A stretch of DNA of 64,000 nt. Origin: JANQFM01 sp035471925 (GTDB taxonomy: Bacteria > Acidobacteriota > UBA6911 > RPQK01 > DATIPO01). Made by a program: the position numbers and the translations under genes. A model generated the notes under the pieces. The model was not told the DNA's origin. It saw only the letters and a program-made list of their open reading frames with translations, and did not search any database. Below, one piece after another: positions 1 to 7,713 of this stretch. The DNA is taken from positions 22,932 through 86,931 of the forward strand of contig DATIPO010000147.1 in NCBI GenBank assembly GCA_035471925.1, in the 5' to 3' direction. Positions within the stretch are counted from its first letter, which is position 1, and the number at the start of each line of letters is the position of its first letter.

Positions 1-708
1 GGCGACCTCGAAGAGTCCCTTCTTGGCCGAGGTGGCTCCTGTGAAGGCCCCCTTGGTGTGGCCGAACAACTCGCTTTCCAGCAAGTCAGAGGGAATGGTT
101 CCGCTGTTGACGGCCACGAAGGGCTCATCGGCGCGGGGGCTGCACTGATGAACGGCTTTGGCCACCAGCTCCTTGCCGGTCCCGCTCTCACCGTAAATGA
201 GCACGGTGCTGCGTCCTGGCCCCACTTGGGAAATGAGGTCGAAGACCCGCTGCATCTGCTCGCTCTTGCCGATGATGTTGTGGAAGGAAGTTCGCTGCTT
301 GAGGGTGCGTTTGAGCAGCCGGTTCTCTTCGGCCAGAGCCCGTTTCTCCAGACCGTTCTTGACGACCTGCAGGAGCTGCTCGTTCTTGAAGGGTTTGGTG
401 ATGAACTGGAAGGCGCCCAATTGGGTGGCCTTGACGGCATTTTCGATGGAGGCGTAGGCGGTAATCATGATGACCACCGCATCGCGGTCGGTCTTGAAGA
501 TTTCCTCAAGCACTTTGAGGCCGTCCATGCCGGGCAGCATCAGGTCGAGCAGGACCACGTCCACGAGTTCCTCGCGGAAGATCTTCAGTCCTTCCTCGGG
601 GCGTGAGGCCGACAACACCCGAATGCCTTCGCCTTGCAGCAATTCGGTGACGACGTCCCGCATGACGTCTTCGTCGTCGATCACCAAGACAGAGGGTTCT
701 TTGCTCAT
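1..708 (-). CDS. sigma-54-dependent response regulator, NtrC family (partial)
   Basis: The gene runs off the left edge, so only the first 236 codons are present. Residues 1-120 form a receiver domain: acidic pair at D11-D12, phospho-acceptor D55 in VVLLDLMLPG, and the conserved lysine in ITKPF. A linker follows, then the start of an AAA+ domain with Walker A GESGTGKE and the sigma-54 contact motif GAFTGA, after which the sequence ends. Proteins of this family hydrolyse ATP to open sigma-54 RNA polymerase once phosphorylated. The histidine kinase at 809-3661 lies just upstream on the same strand (100-base gap) and is the obvious partner. The start is the ATG at 706-708; only a weak purine stretch precedes it, so translation may be coupled to the kinase mRNA. 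The C-terminal DNA-binding domain lies outside the window. Confidence 0.95.
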   Translation of the reverse strand, partial: MSKEPSVLVIDDEDVMRDVVTELLQGEGIRVLSASRPEEGLKIFREELVDVVLLDLMLPGMDGLKVLEEIFKTDRDAVVIMITAYASIENAVKATQLGAFQFITKPFKNEQLLQVVKNGLEKRALAEENRLLKRTLKQRTSFHNIIGKSEQMQRVFDLISQVGPGRSTVLIYGESGTGKELVAKAVHQCSPRADEPFVAVNSGTIPSDLLESELFGHTKGAFTGATSAKKGLFEVA

Positions 709-808
709 TCTCGATTCAGCTTTCTTCAGTGGCGTCCGCTCCCCGTCCGCATCGGCGGCAGACGGAGACCTGTCCTTCCGCCGTCTCCGCAGGAGGGGAA
801 AAGATACA

Positions 809-3661
809 TCAGTTCAGACGTTTGATCGGTAGCCTCACCTGAAAGGTCGTGCCTTGGCCGGGACGGCTCTCAACACTGATGCGTCCCTGGTGTTCCTGCA
901 CGATGCCATAGGAGACGGAGAGTCCCAGACCCGTGCCTTTGCCGACCTCCTTGGTGGTGAAAAAAGGATCGTAAATGCGTTTCAGATCATCGGGCGAGAT
1001 GCCGCTTCCCGAGTCCTCGACTTCGATCACGGCCTGCCCGTCCTTGCGGAAAGTGCGGATGCGGAGATCGCCGCCTTCCGGCATCGCGTCGCGGGCGTTC
1101 ATGAAGAGATTCATGAAGACCTGCTGAAGCTTGCCTCCAACACCGACGGTCTTGGGCAGATAGGGATCGAGGTCGACGTCAACCTCTACGTTTCCCTTCT
1201 TGAACTGCGGTTCCAAGAGAGAGACGGTTTCGACCATCAATGAGTTCAGATTCACTTCCCCGCCGTCGGAGTCGCTGACACGGGCGAAATTGAGCAGATT
1301 ATTGATGATCTCGGAGGCCCGGAAGCTTTGAGATTCGATCTTCTTCAGCGTCTCATAGGCCGGGTCCTGGGGAGAGGTCTTGTTGAGCAGCATCTGGGCA
1401 TAGGAGGAGATCCCGGCCAAGGGCGTATTGACCTCGTGGGCCACTCCGGCGGCGAAAAGACCGATGGAACTCAGCTTCTCGGCCTGCAAGAGCTGGTCTT
1501 GGAGCTGGGTTTTCTCGGTGATGTCCTCGAACAGCACCAGCAGACCCGAGTCCAGTCCCTGCTGGGCCACGAAGGGAGTCAGAGTGATGTTGGTCAGATG
1601 CTCTTCGCCCTGGCGGTTCTTGAGGCGGGTCTTGTGCAGGTTGCGGGTGGACTCCACCGACCAGCCCGGACCGTCCAACATGTTTTGGACCGCTTCCACC
1701 ACGCTGTCCGGCATGAGGTCCTCGAAATCGCGGCCTTCTGCGTCCTGCCGGCTGAGGCCGTATAAACGCTGCATGGCGTTGTTCCAGACGGTGACGCGGC
1801 CTTCGGGAGAGAGCACGGCCACACCCACAGTAATGCTCTCGACCACGTTTTCGCTGTAGGCCTTGAGGCGGTTGAGCTGTCCGGCCTTGCTTTCCAGAGA
1901 GTCGTAGAGGATGGCGTTGTCGACGGCGATGGCGGCGTAACCCGCCAAGGTCGAAACCATGGAGAGGTCTTCGCTGGAAAGGGCATGGCCGTCCTGGCGC
2001 CGGCCTAATCCCATGAAGCCGATGACCCGTCCCCTGACCCTGAGGGGCTGCACGTACTCGATGCCCCAGTCGCCGAAGATCATGTGAGAGAGTCCGGCAC
2101 CCCCTTCTCCTTCCACCGGAATGTGGGTGGCTTCGGACGCGTTGAGCAATTGTTCGGGCAGGGTCACACGTCCGTCTTCCTGGGCCAGCGAAAAACGTCC
2201 GGCCGAACGATAGAGGTGAAAGACTCCCGGCTCGTCGTCGTCGCGCAGGAAGATGGTCACGGGCGAGATGCTGAGGGCCGCCTCCACCCGCTGGCAGATC
2301 TTGTGGGTCAGCTCGGAAAGGCGGGTCTCCGACCCCAGCGTGCGTTCGAACTCGGCGAATGAGGCCCGGTAGGCGTATTCATCTTTGTAGAAGCGGCGGT
2401 CCAGGAAACCCTGCACCCAGTTGCGCAAGGGTGCGAAGACGAAGCCCAGCACCAGGGCCGAAGCGGCGAAAACGGTGAAGGACTCGTCGGAAGTGTAGAG
2501 CCCCTGAACCAAGCGGCCCAAGCCCAGCACAACGGCCAGGTAGAGGCCCAGCAAGGCGGCCGAAGTGAGGGCGTAGACGGCGCCCCTCTTGAAGATGACG
2601 TCCACGTCCATCAGGCGGTAGCGGGTGATGGCGTAGGCGAAGCCCAGCGGGATCAAGAGCAGCGAGAGGACGGAGAAGTCGAGCAGCCCGCCGAAGCGCG
2701 ATCCCCACAGGACGTTGGGAAGGTAGAGCAGCAAGACGGGCAGCCCGCCGAAAAAGACGCCGGCGGTGATCCACTGGATCTGCTGGCGCTGACGGACGCC
2801 GGCTTGAGCCCGCTGGACGCTCAGGAGCACCCAGGCGCTCAAGCCCACCAGCGCCAGCAGATGGACCAAGTGGACGAGATCCCACAAATCGGCGCCCTCA
2901 AAGGTCCGGGGCATTCCGAAAGGCTGCAGCAGCCCGCGGAACCAAAGGGCGTAGAGAAAGGCCAGAAGAGCGAAAGGCAGATAGATCATCCCCTTGAGGC
3001 GGGGCAACCTCTCCAGCAGAGGCAGGGGCTGGGGAAAAACGGCCGCGAAGTGCAGCAGCAGGGGTCCAGCCAGCAGAAAAGCCGTCACGTCGGCCCACAA
3101 GACGATCTGGTCGAGGATATCGCCGCTGCCCGAGATGCGGTAGAGGAGCAGGACGAAGAAGGTCAGGCAGATGGCGTAAAAGTGAAACGCTCCGCGGGCT
3201 CTCCAGTTGCGCAGGTAAACAAATCCGCCCAGGGCCAGAAATCCCAGGGCCAGGAAAGGCAGGGCGTAGTCAATGGGGCGCAGCGACAAGCTCAGGCGGA
3301 CCGGCGCCTCCAGCACCACCTCGGCTCCGCTAGCCGCCTTGGCGACTCGATACTGCACCGTGCGTCCGGGCGTCTGCTCCAAGTGGGAAGCCACTCGGTA
3401 GTAGTCGTTGAGGTCTTCAACGGGAATCCCGTCGATCGTCAACAGGCGGTCGCCAGGCTCCACCGACGCCCCTTGAGGATTGGCCAAAGGCGATTGCGAG
3501 ATCTCCTCAGCGATCAACCCTTCCGCAGCGGGGGTCCAAATGATGCCTTGATCGTAGAGCGGATGAGAAAAGCGCTGATGCAGATTGAGCACACCGATCC
3601 ACACGGCAGCCGCCGTGACGATCAGTGCCAAGACTGTCTTCAGTCGCTCATTCAGAGACAT
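809..3661 (-). CDS. membrane sensor histidine kinase (PDZ-like, multi-TM, GAF, PAS, HisKA, HATPase)
   Basis: A 950-residue sensor kinase. In order: one N-terminal membrane helix; a periplasmic PDZ-like segment (about 35-130, GDRLLTIDGIPVEDL); about seven or eight membrane helices to about residue 400; a GAF domain (about 430-600); a PAS domain (about 620-720); a HisKA domain with H742 in AAGVAHEVNTPLAGI; and an ATPase domain with N-box NLFMNARDAM, G1 DSGSGIS and G2 GKGTGLGLS. The ORF can be extended to 3763, but the ATG at 3661 is preferred because membrane helix 1 follows directly and GGGCGAAAG precedes it. It probably phosphorylates the NtrC-type regulator encoded next downstream. The stimulus is unknown; PDZ plus membrane helices suggests an envelope signal. 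Confidence 0.93.
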   Translation of the reverse strand: MSLNERLKTVLALIVTAAAVWIGVLNLHQRFSHPLYDQGIIWTPAAEGLIAEEISQSPLANPQGASVEPGDRLLTIDGIPVEDLNDYYRVASHLEQTPGRTVQYRVAKAASGAEVVLEAPVRLSLSLRPIDYALPFLALGFLALGGFVYLRNWRARGAFHFYAICLTFFVLLLYRISGSGDILDQIVLWADVTAFLLAGPLLLHFAAVFPQPLPLLERLPRLKGMIYLPFALLAFLYALWFRGLLQPFGMPRTFEGADLWDLVHLVHLLALVGLSAWVLLSVQRAQAGVRQRQQIQWITAGVFFGGLPVLLLYLPNVLWGSRFGGLLDFSVLSLLLIPLGFAYAITRYRLMDVDVIFKRGAVYALTSAALLGLYLAVVLGLGRLVQGLYTSDESFTVFAASALVLGFVFAPLRNWVQGFLDRRFYKDEYAYRASFAEFERTLGSETRLSELTHKICQRVEAALSISPVTIFLRDDDEPGVFHLYRSAGRFSLAQEDGRVTLPEQLLNASEATHIPVEGEGGAGLSHMIFGDWGIEYVQPLRVRGRVIGFMGLGRRQDGHALSSEDLSMVSTLAGYAAIAVDNAILYDSLESKAGQLNRLKAYSENVVESITVGVAVLSPEGRVTVWNNAMQRLYGLSRQDAEGRDFEDLMPDSVVEAVQNMLDGPGWSVESTRNLHKTRLKNRQGEEHLTNITLTPFVAQQGLDSGLLVLFEDITEKTQLQDQLLQAEKLSSIGLFAAGVAHEVNTPLAGISSYAQMLLNKTSPQDPAYETLKKIESQSFRASEIINNLLNFARVSDSDGGEVNLNSLMVETVSLLEPQFKKGNVEVDVDLDPYLPKTVGVGGKLQQVFMNLFMNARDAMPEGGDLRIRTFRKDGQAVIEVEDSGSGISPDDLKRIYDPFFTTKEVGKGTGLGLSVSYGIVQEHQGRISVESRPGQGTTFQVRLPIKRLN

Positions 3662-3764
3662 TTCTTTCGCCCTACCTCTAGCGAGAGGATACCCGCAGAC
3701 CTGCAGCAGCCCACGTACGCGAAGAAAGCAAATTCGATGCCACCAATCGCCGGATGGCGTCAAT

Positions 3765-3826
3765 GCCTCTCAAAAGGGCCTTCTAAGCCTCTCAAAAGCC
3801 GCTTGAGCGCGGCTTTTGCGCCTCTC
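3765..3826. promoter_or_regulatory. phased direct repeats upstream of the kinase gene
   Basis: GCCTCTCAAAAG occurs at 3765-3776 and again, identically, at 3787-3798. A third partial copy, GCCTCTC, is at 3820-3826. The starts are 22 and 33 bases apart, both multiples of 11, so the copies face one side of the helix. They lie 104-165 bases upstream of the kinase start and could be binding sites for a regulator. No regulator is identified. Confidence 0.4.
3794..3817 (-). terminator. candidate terminator hairpin after the beta-barrel gene
   Basis: The arms AAAAGCCGC (3794-3802) and GCGGCTTTT (3809-3817) form a perfect nine-base stem with a six-base loop. On the minus strand it ends in four T, about 180 bases after the stop at 3996. 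The stem is symmetric and could act on either strand. It overlaps the phased repeats, so a role as an operator is also possible. Confidence 0.4.
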
Positions 3827-3995
3827 GCCAATTCTTCAGATCCAAATAAGCGAAGCGGGGTTCAAGATTTTGGATTGCCGGTCGCTGCAGCCCCGGCGCT
3901 TCCCGCCGCTCTCTCAAACAAGATGCCGACCGGCGAGAGAAAGTCGCATCGAGCTTTGCGGATGTCACGTCAGCGGGAACAGGGTAATCGGAGAT

Positions 3996-5780
3996 CTAGA
4001 AGCGGACGGCGATCCCGCCCCGGACGGTGCGGGGATTCTGCAGCAGCACCAAGTCGCCCATGGAGGTTTCGACCACGCCCACATCCTGGTTGGTGAGGTT
4101 GCGCAGGTCGAGCAGGGCTTCGATGTGCTGAGGCGTCAGGAAATCGAGTCCCAAGAAGTCGAAAAGGCCCTGAGGCATGGGCAAGATCTGACGGACGAAA
4201 ACATTGACGCTTTCATTCGACGTCTGGTAGCGGTCGCTATAGGCGTCCAGGGAAGTGATGGGGTTGCCCTCCGGCACAAACTTGATCAGGGCGGTGATGC
4301 TGGTGTTGCTGAAAGGCAAATGAGCGTCGACCTGAGTCGCCAGGGCATGGTAGCCATGGCGGCGGAAAAGGTTGGCCAGAGCCTGGTAGTCGACCAGTTG
4401 GTAGCGGACGTCCTGATCGAGTCCGTAAGCGCGGCTGTAGAGATAAGTCACGGAAGCGGCGACATGATCACCCAGGCGCCGCTCGTAGGCCAGACGGTAT
4501 CCGCTGGTGTCGGCCTGAGCCGAATCGAGCTGCAGCACTTCAAGACCTTCCGAAAGGCCTCTGACGGCAAAAGGATGGCCGGTGCCTTCCATCTCGTTGC
4601 TGAAGACGGCGGCCTCCAAAAAACTCGATTCGCCGATTTGCTGGCGCAAGCTGGCCTGCTGGTAGCGGGTCGTGCCCAACTGGAATTCGTCCCCTACACG
4701 GGAGACGTAGAAGGCATCGGAGAGATTGACCGATTCGCCGCTGGGCAATTGCAGGCTGTTGGTCGTGGTGTCGCGTTTGGAGGTGGCCAGCAATCGGAAT
4801 TCGGTGCCCTCGAAAGGCTTCAGAGAAATCGAGGCTGTGGGATTGGCGTAGTTGCGGGTCTCATCGGCCCTGACCTGATTGAGGTCGAAGCCCCATTCCA
4901 AGGACAGCATCTCGCCCACTTGCCAACTGTCGCGCATTCCCAGGCTGAGCGAGCGCAGAGGACCGCTGATCTGGGAAAGGTCGGCTCCGCCCAACTGCAC
5001 GGGCGAATTGCCCAAAGTCAGGTGGGGCTGGTTGAAGCTGAGCCGTCCGTAGCCGATGAAGACTTGAAGGCTGTGGCTTGGACTCAAGTCGTAATTGATG
5101 AAGTTCTTGAGCCGCCACATGGAGTCTTCGCCGGAACTCAACTGTCCCGCCAGCACCGAAGTGCCGTTGAAGCCCAAGGGGTTCTCAACGGCGAAATTGG
5201 TCACCGTGGTTGAAGCTGAATCGGCCGGGAAAACCAAGTAGTCGCCGCCCAGTCCGGGACTGGAGGTGACGTTGAGGACAGCCCGGCTGGCGCCTCCCCA
5301 CTCCTGGGGTTCGTCGCCGATGCCACCCGTGCCGTTGCCGCGGAAGACGACGCGCCGCTGGGTGCGTCCGCGGAAAAAAGCCTCCTCGGTCAAATTCTCT
5401 TCCTCGGCCACTTCCACGCCCAGGATCTGCTGGAGCATAACCGTGACCAGTTCCGTATCTCCCGAACGGACTTGGATGTCGGTGGCCCGCGCTTTGCGGA
5501 ATCGTCCGCTGCGGATCAGGATCTCGTAAGTGCCGCTGGCGATGCCGCGGAGAAAGATGAGGCCGGCCGAGTTGGTGCGGGCCAGGATGGGCAAGTCTTG
5601 GGAAGCGTTGTGAAGACTGACGAGGATGCCGGATAAAGGTTGACCGTTCTCATCCGTAATGCGGGCGGTCAGGTCTCCCGACGCGGAGTCTGCATCCGCC
5701 GACGCGGCCAAAGCGTCACCCGGCCAAGCCAGGACGGCAGCCAGCGCGACGATCACCCACATGATCCGATTTCCCCTCAT
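3996..5780 (-). CDS. outer-membrane beta-barrel protein with carboxypeptidase-regulatory-like domain
   Basis: 594 residues. Residues 1-26 are a signal peptide (hydrophobic core WVIVALAAVLAWP, then ALAAS). Residues about 36-115 form a beta-sandwich of the carboxypeptidase-regulatory type (LTARITDENGQPLSGILVSL). The rest alternates polar and hydrophobic residues in barrel-strand fashion and ends in a terminal Phe (GGIAVRF), a typical outer-membrane insertion signal. The layout resembles the Oar-like TonB-dependent receptors common in Acidobacteria, but at 594 residues it is much shorter and I see no plug domain or TonB box. It may be a porin-like relative. AGAGGA a few bases before the ATG supports the start. 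It is transcribed alone. Confidence 0.7.
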   Translation of the reverse strand: MRGNRIMWVIVALAAVLAWPGDALAASADADSASGDLTARITDENGQPLSGILVSLHNASQDLPILARTNSAGLIFLRGIASGTYEILIRSGRFRKARATDIQVRSGDTELVTVMLQQILGVEVAEEENLTEEAFFRGRTQRRVVFRGNGTGGIGDEPQEWGGASRAVLNVTSSPGLGGDYLVFPADSASTTVTNFAVENPLGFNGTSVLAGQLSSGEDSMWRLKNFINYDLSPSHSLQVFIGYGRLSFNQPHLTLGNSPVQLGGADLSQISGPLRSLSLGMRDSWQVGEMLSLEWGFDLNQVRADETRNYANPTASISLKPFEGTEFRLLATSKRDTTTNSLQLPSGESVNLSDAFYVSRVGDEFQLGTTRYQQASLRQQIGESSFLEAAVFSNEMEGTGHPFAVRGLSEGLEVLQLDSAQADTSGYRLAYERRLGDHVAASVTYLYSRAYGLDQDVRYQLVDYQALANLFRRHGYHALATQVDAHLPFSNTSITALIKFVPEGNPITSLDAYSDRYQTSNESVNVFVRQILPMPQGLFDFLGLDFLTPQHIEALLDLRNLTNQDVGVVETSMGDLVLLQNPRTVRGGIAVRF

Positions 5781-5898
5781 ACACTTCCTCTGTACACTCA
5801 GACTTCCCCGATAGTTTAGACCTCTAGACGGGCACAGTCAACAAGAAGGTTCAACGTCCGCCATAAGATCTTGCTGAAGAGGCTTCATGAAGCTGCCC

Positions 5899-6696
5899 TC
5901 AGGGCAGTTGAGTAGACGCCTTGAGCATGGGCTGCCAATAGCCGGCCAGCCACCACTTGAGCAAGACATCAGCGACGATCAGGGAAAGGCCCGCGGCCAG
6001 CGTCCCGGGCAGCGGCGCCAGGTCTACCGCAGCCAGTCCCGTGCGCCGGGCCGTCCAGGCGCTGAGGACGCAGGCGATGAGGATGAAGCCGGCCACCCGG
6101 CACATGGCCCAGGGCGGCCAAGCCATCATCAGCACCACGTCCGTGTGCAGCGCGTGGTGCAGCAGGGTGCCCACGTAGAATGACATGTAGTTCATCAGCG
6201 CCGCTCCCAGCATCAGTCCCAGAAAACCGGCGCTCACCAGGCACAACAGCGCAAAGAGTCCCAGATGGAGCGCATGCTGGGGAAGAAAGAGCCTGATGTC
6301 GCCCTCGGCGCCGCGCCCCGTCTCAACCCAAGTGAACATCTCCTCCTGGTAGGCGCGGGCATGGAGAATGGAATCTCCGCTCCAATCGGGCGCCCAAAAG
6401 GAAAGTCCCCCGGCCAAAACCGCCGTCCACGCCGCCCAGGCCAGGGCCAAACCCGCCGCTGAGCGCCAGCGGGACTGAAAAAGCCGACCGGCGAAGAGGG
6501 GGTAAAAGAAGGCCGCCTGCAAGAGGGGCAACCAAACGCTTCCCAGCCACAAGCCTGCCAGCATTGCCGCAGGGGTGGTCAGAAGCAGCCAGGCCACCGC
6601 CCTGCCCGAAGGCGCGAAGAATCTTCCCCAGCCGTCCGCGAGCGCTGCGCAACGGTCCATCAGGCCGCCTGACCCTTCCTTGCCATGAGCGTTCAT
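5899..6696 (-). CDS. polytopic inner-membrane protein of unknown function
   Basis: 265 residues with about six hydrophobic segments (for example AVAWLLLTTPAAMLAGLWLG, HLGLFALLCLVSAGFLGLM and VAGFILIACVLSAW). I do not recognise a family. The start ATG at 6696 sits 8 bases after GGAGG; a GTG one codon earlier is too close to that site. It lies 39 bases downstream of the ubiA-like gene on the same strand and is probably cotranscribed, so a role in prenyl-lipid or envelope metabolism is possible but unproven. Confidence 0.75.
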   Translation of the reverse strand: MNAHGKEGSGGLMDRCAALADGWGRFFAPSGRAVAWLLLTTPAAMLAGLWLGSVWLPLLQAAFFYPLFAGRLFQSRWRSAAGLALAWAAWTAVLAGGLSFWAPDWSGDSILHARAYQEEMFTWVETGRGAEGDIRLFLPQHALHLGLFALLCLVSAGFLGLMLGAALMNYMSFYVGTLLHHALHTDVVLMMAWPPWAMCRVAGFILIACVLSAWTARRTGLAAVDLAPLPGTLAAGLSLIVADVLLKWWLAGYWQPMLKASTQLP

Positions 6697-6735
6697 CACA
6701 ACTTCCTCCCTTGGACCTCCATCGACTCAGGACGC

Positions 6736-7668
6736 TCAGGGCATCAGGTAAGCGGCGGCCAGTCCGGCCTGGGCCAGCAGGGTGAGCAGATACATGTGCT
6801 TCCAACTGGGATGGTTCTCGAATCCGCCGCTGCCGGGCGCCGCCAACTCGTGGCTGGTCTTGAGCAGCAGCCGGGCGATGTAGGCACCCCACAGACTCAG
6901 CACCACTCCCAGCGGCAGCAAGATGCGGGAATCGGCCGTCAGCAGTCCCGCGGCCGAGGCCGCCAGCAGTCCCAGGAAGGGCAGCACGAAAAAAGGAGCG
7001 ATAATGACGGTGGCCTTGCGCACCCCATATCGCACGGGCAGCGTGCGGCAGCCCCCGGCCCGGTCACCTTCGATGTCTGAGAAGTCCTTGGTGGTGGCGG
7101 CCCCGATGAAGAAGAGTCCGAAGACGCCTCCCACGATCCAGGGCTGGGGACTTTCGAAGATGTCCTTGACGCAAGACCAGCCGGCTGCTACAAGCAGCGT
7201 CCCGCGGGGGATGGCGATCGTGATGTTGGCCCAGATTCCGCGACTCTTGGTGCGTAGCGGAGGCGCCGAGTAGACGGTTGTCAGCAGGGCTGCGCAGGCC
7301 GCCATGAGCAGACACTGCCAGTTGACCCAGGCACCCAACAGCAAGGCCGCCACCAGGCAAGCCAAGCTGACACCCCAGCCTTCCCGCCTGTTCATGGCTC
7401 CCGAAGGCAGCGGACGGGAGGGCTTGTTGACCCGGTCGACCTCAAGATCGTAGATCTGGTTGATGCCGTTGGAGAAGCCATTGAGAATGCCCGCCATAAC
7501 GGCCCCGGCCAATATGTCGAGGAGCAGCCCCGTCCCTGAGGAGGTCCAAACCGACTCCAGGCGCGGAGGGGCTCCGAGCGCCATCAAGGCGCCGGCCACC
7601 ATGCCCACGGCGGGCACCAGCAAGGTGAAGGGACGCAAGAACGCCCAGTAAACGGCCAGTCTGTTCAT
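6736..7668 (-). CDS. UbiA-family prenyltransferase
   Basis: 310 residues, all membrane helices and loops, the usual UbiA length. The first Mg-diphosphate motif is at N70-D74-D78 (NQIYDLEVDRVNKPSRP) and the second at D198-D202 (KDFSDIEGDRAGG). These enzymes transfer a polyprenyl chain onto an aromatic or other acceptor in the inner membrane. The sequence near the second motif resembles the chlorophyll-synthase / geranylgeranylglycerol-phosphate branch more than UbiA or MenA, but the acceptor cannot be decided here. GGGAG precedes the ATG by 7 bases. It sits between the yyaL-like gene (45-base gap) and the membrane-protein gene (39-base gap), all on one strand. Confidence 0.88.
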   Translation of the reverse strand: MNRLAVYWAFLRPFTLLVPAVGMVAGALMALGAPPRLESVWTSSGTGLLLDILAGAVMAGILNGFSNGINQIYDLEVDRVNKPSRPLPSGAMNRREGWGVSLACLVAALLLGAWVNWQCLLMAACAALLTTVYSAPPLRTKSRGIWANITIAIPRGTLLVAAGWSCVKDIFESPQPWIVGGVFGLFFIGAATTKDFSDIEGDRAGGCRTLPVRYGVRKATVIIAPFFVLPFLGLLAASAAGLLTADSRILLPLGVVLSLWGAYIARLLLKTSHELAAPGSGGFENHPSWKHMYLLTLLAQAGLAAAYLMP

Positions 7669-7713
7669 GGAAGACTCCCGCCTGGGGCGAGGACGGGGCT
7701 CACAGCGGACGAT

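Larger units (their letters stand above)
3662..3995. other. intergenic region upstream of the kinase gene
   Basis: This 334-base stretch between the kinase start and the stop of the beta-barrel gene holds no convincing gene. It contains three GCCTCTC direct repeats and one AT-flanked hairpin, both listed separately. Open frames crossing it are extensions of antisense frames. Confidence 0.6.

Noticed and set aside
2804..4096. 430-codon plus-strand frame spanning kinase and intergenic DNA
   Set aside because: Antisense to the kinase and low-complexity, with no ribosome site.
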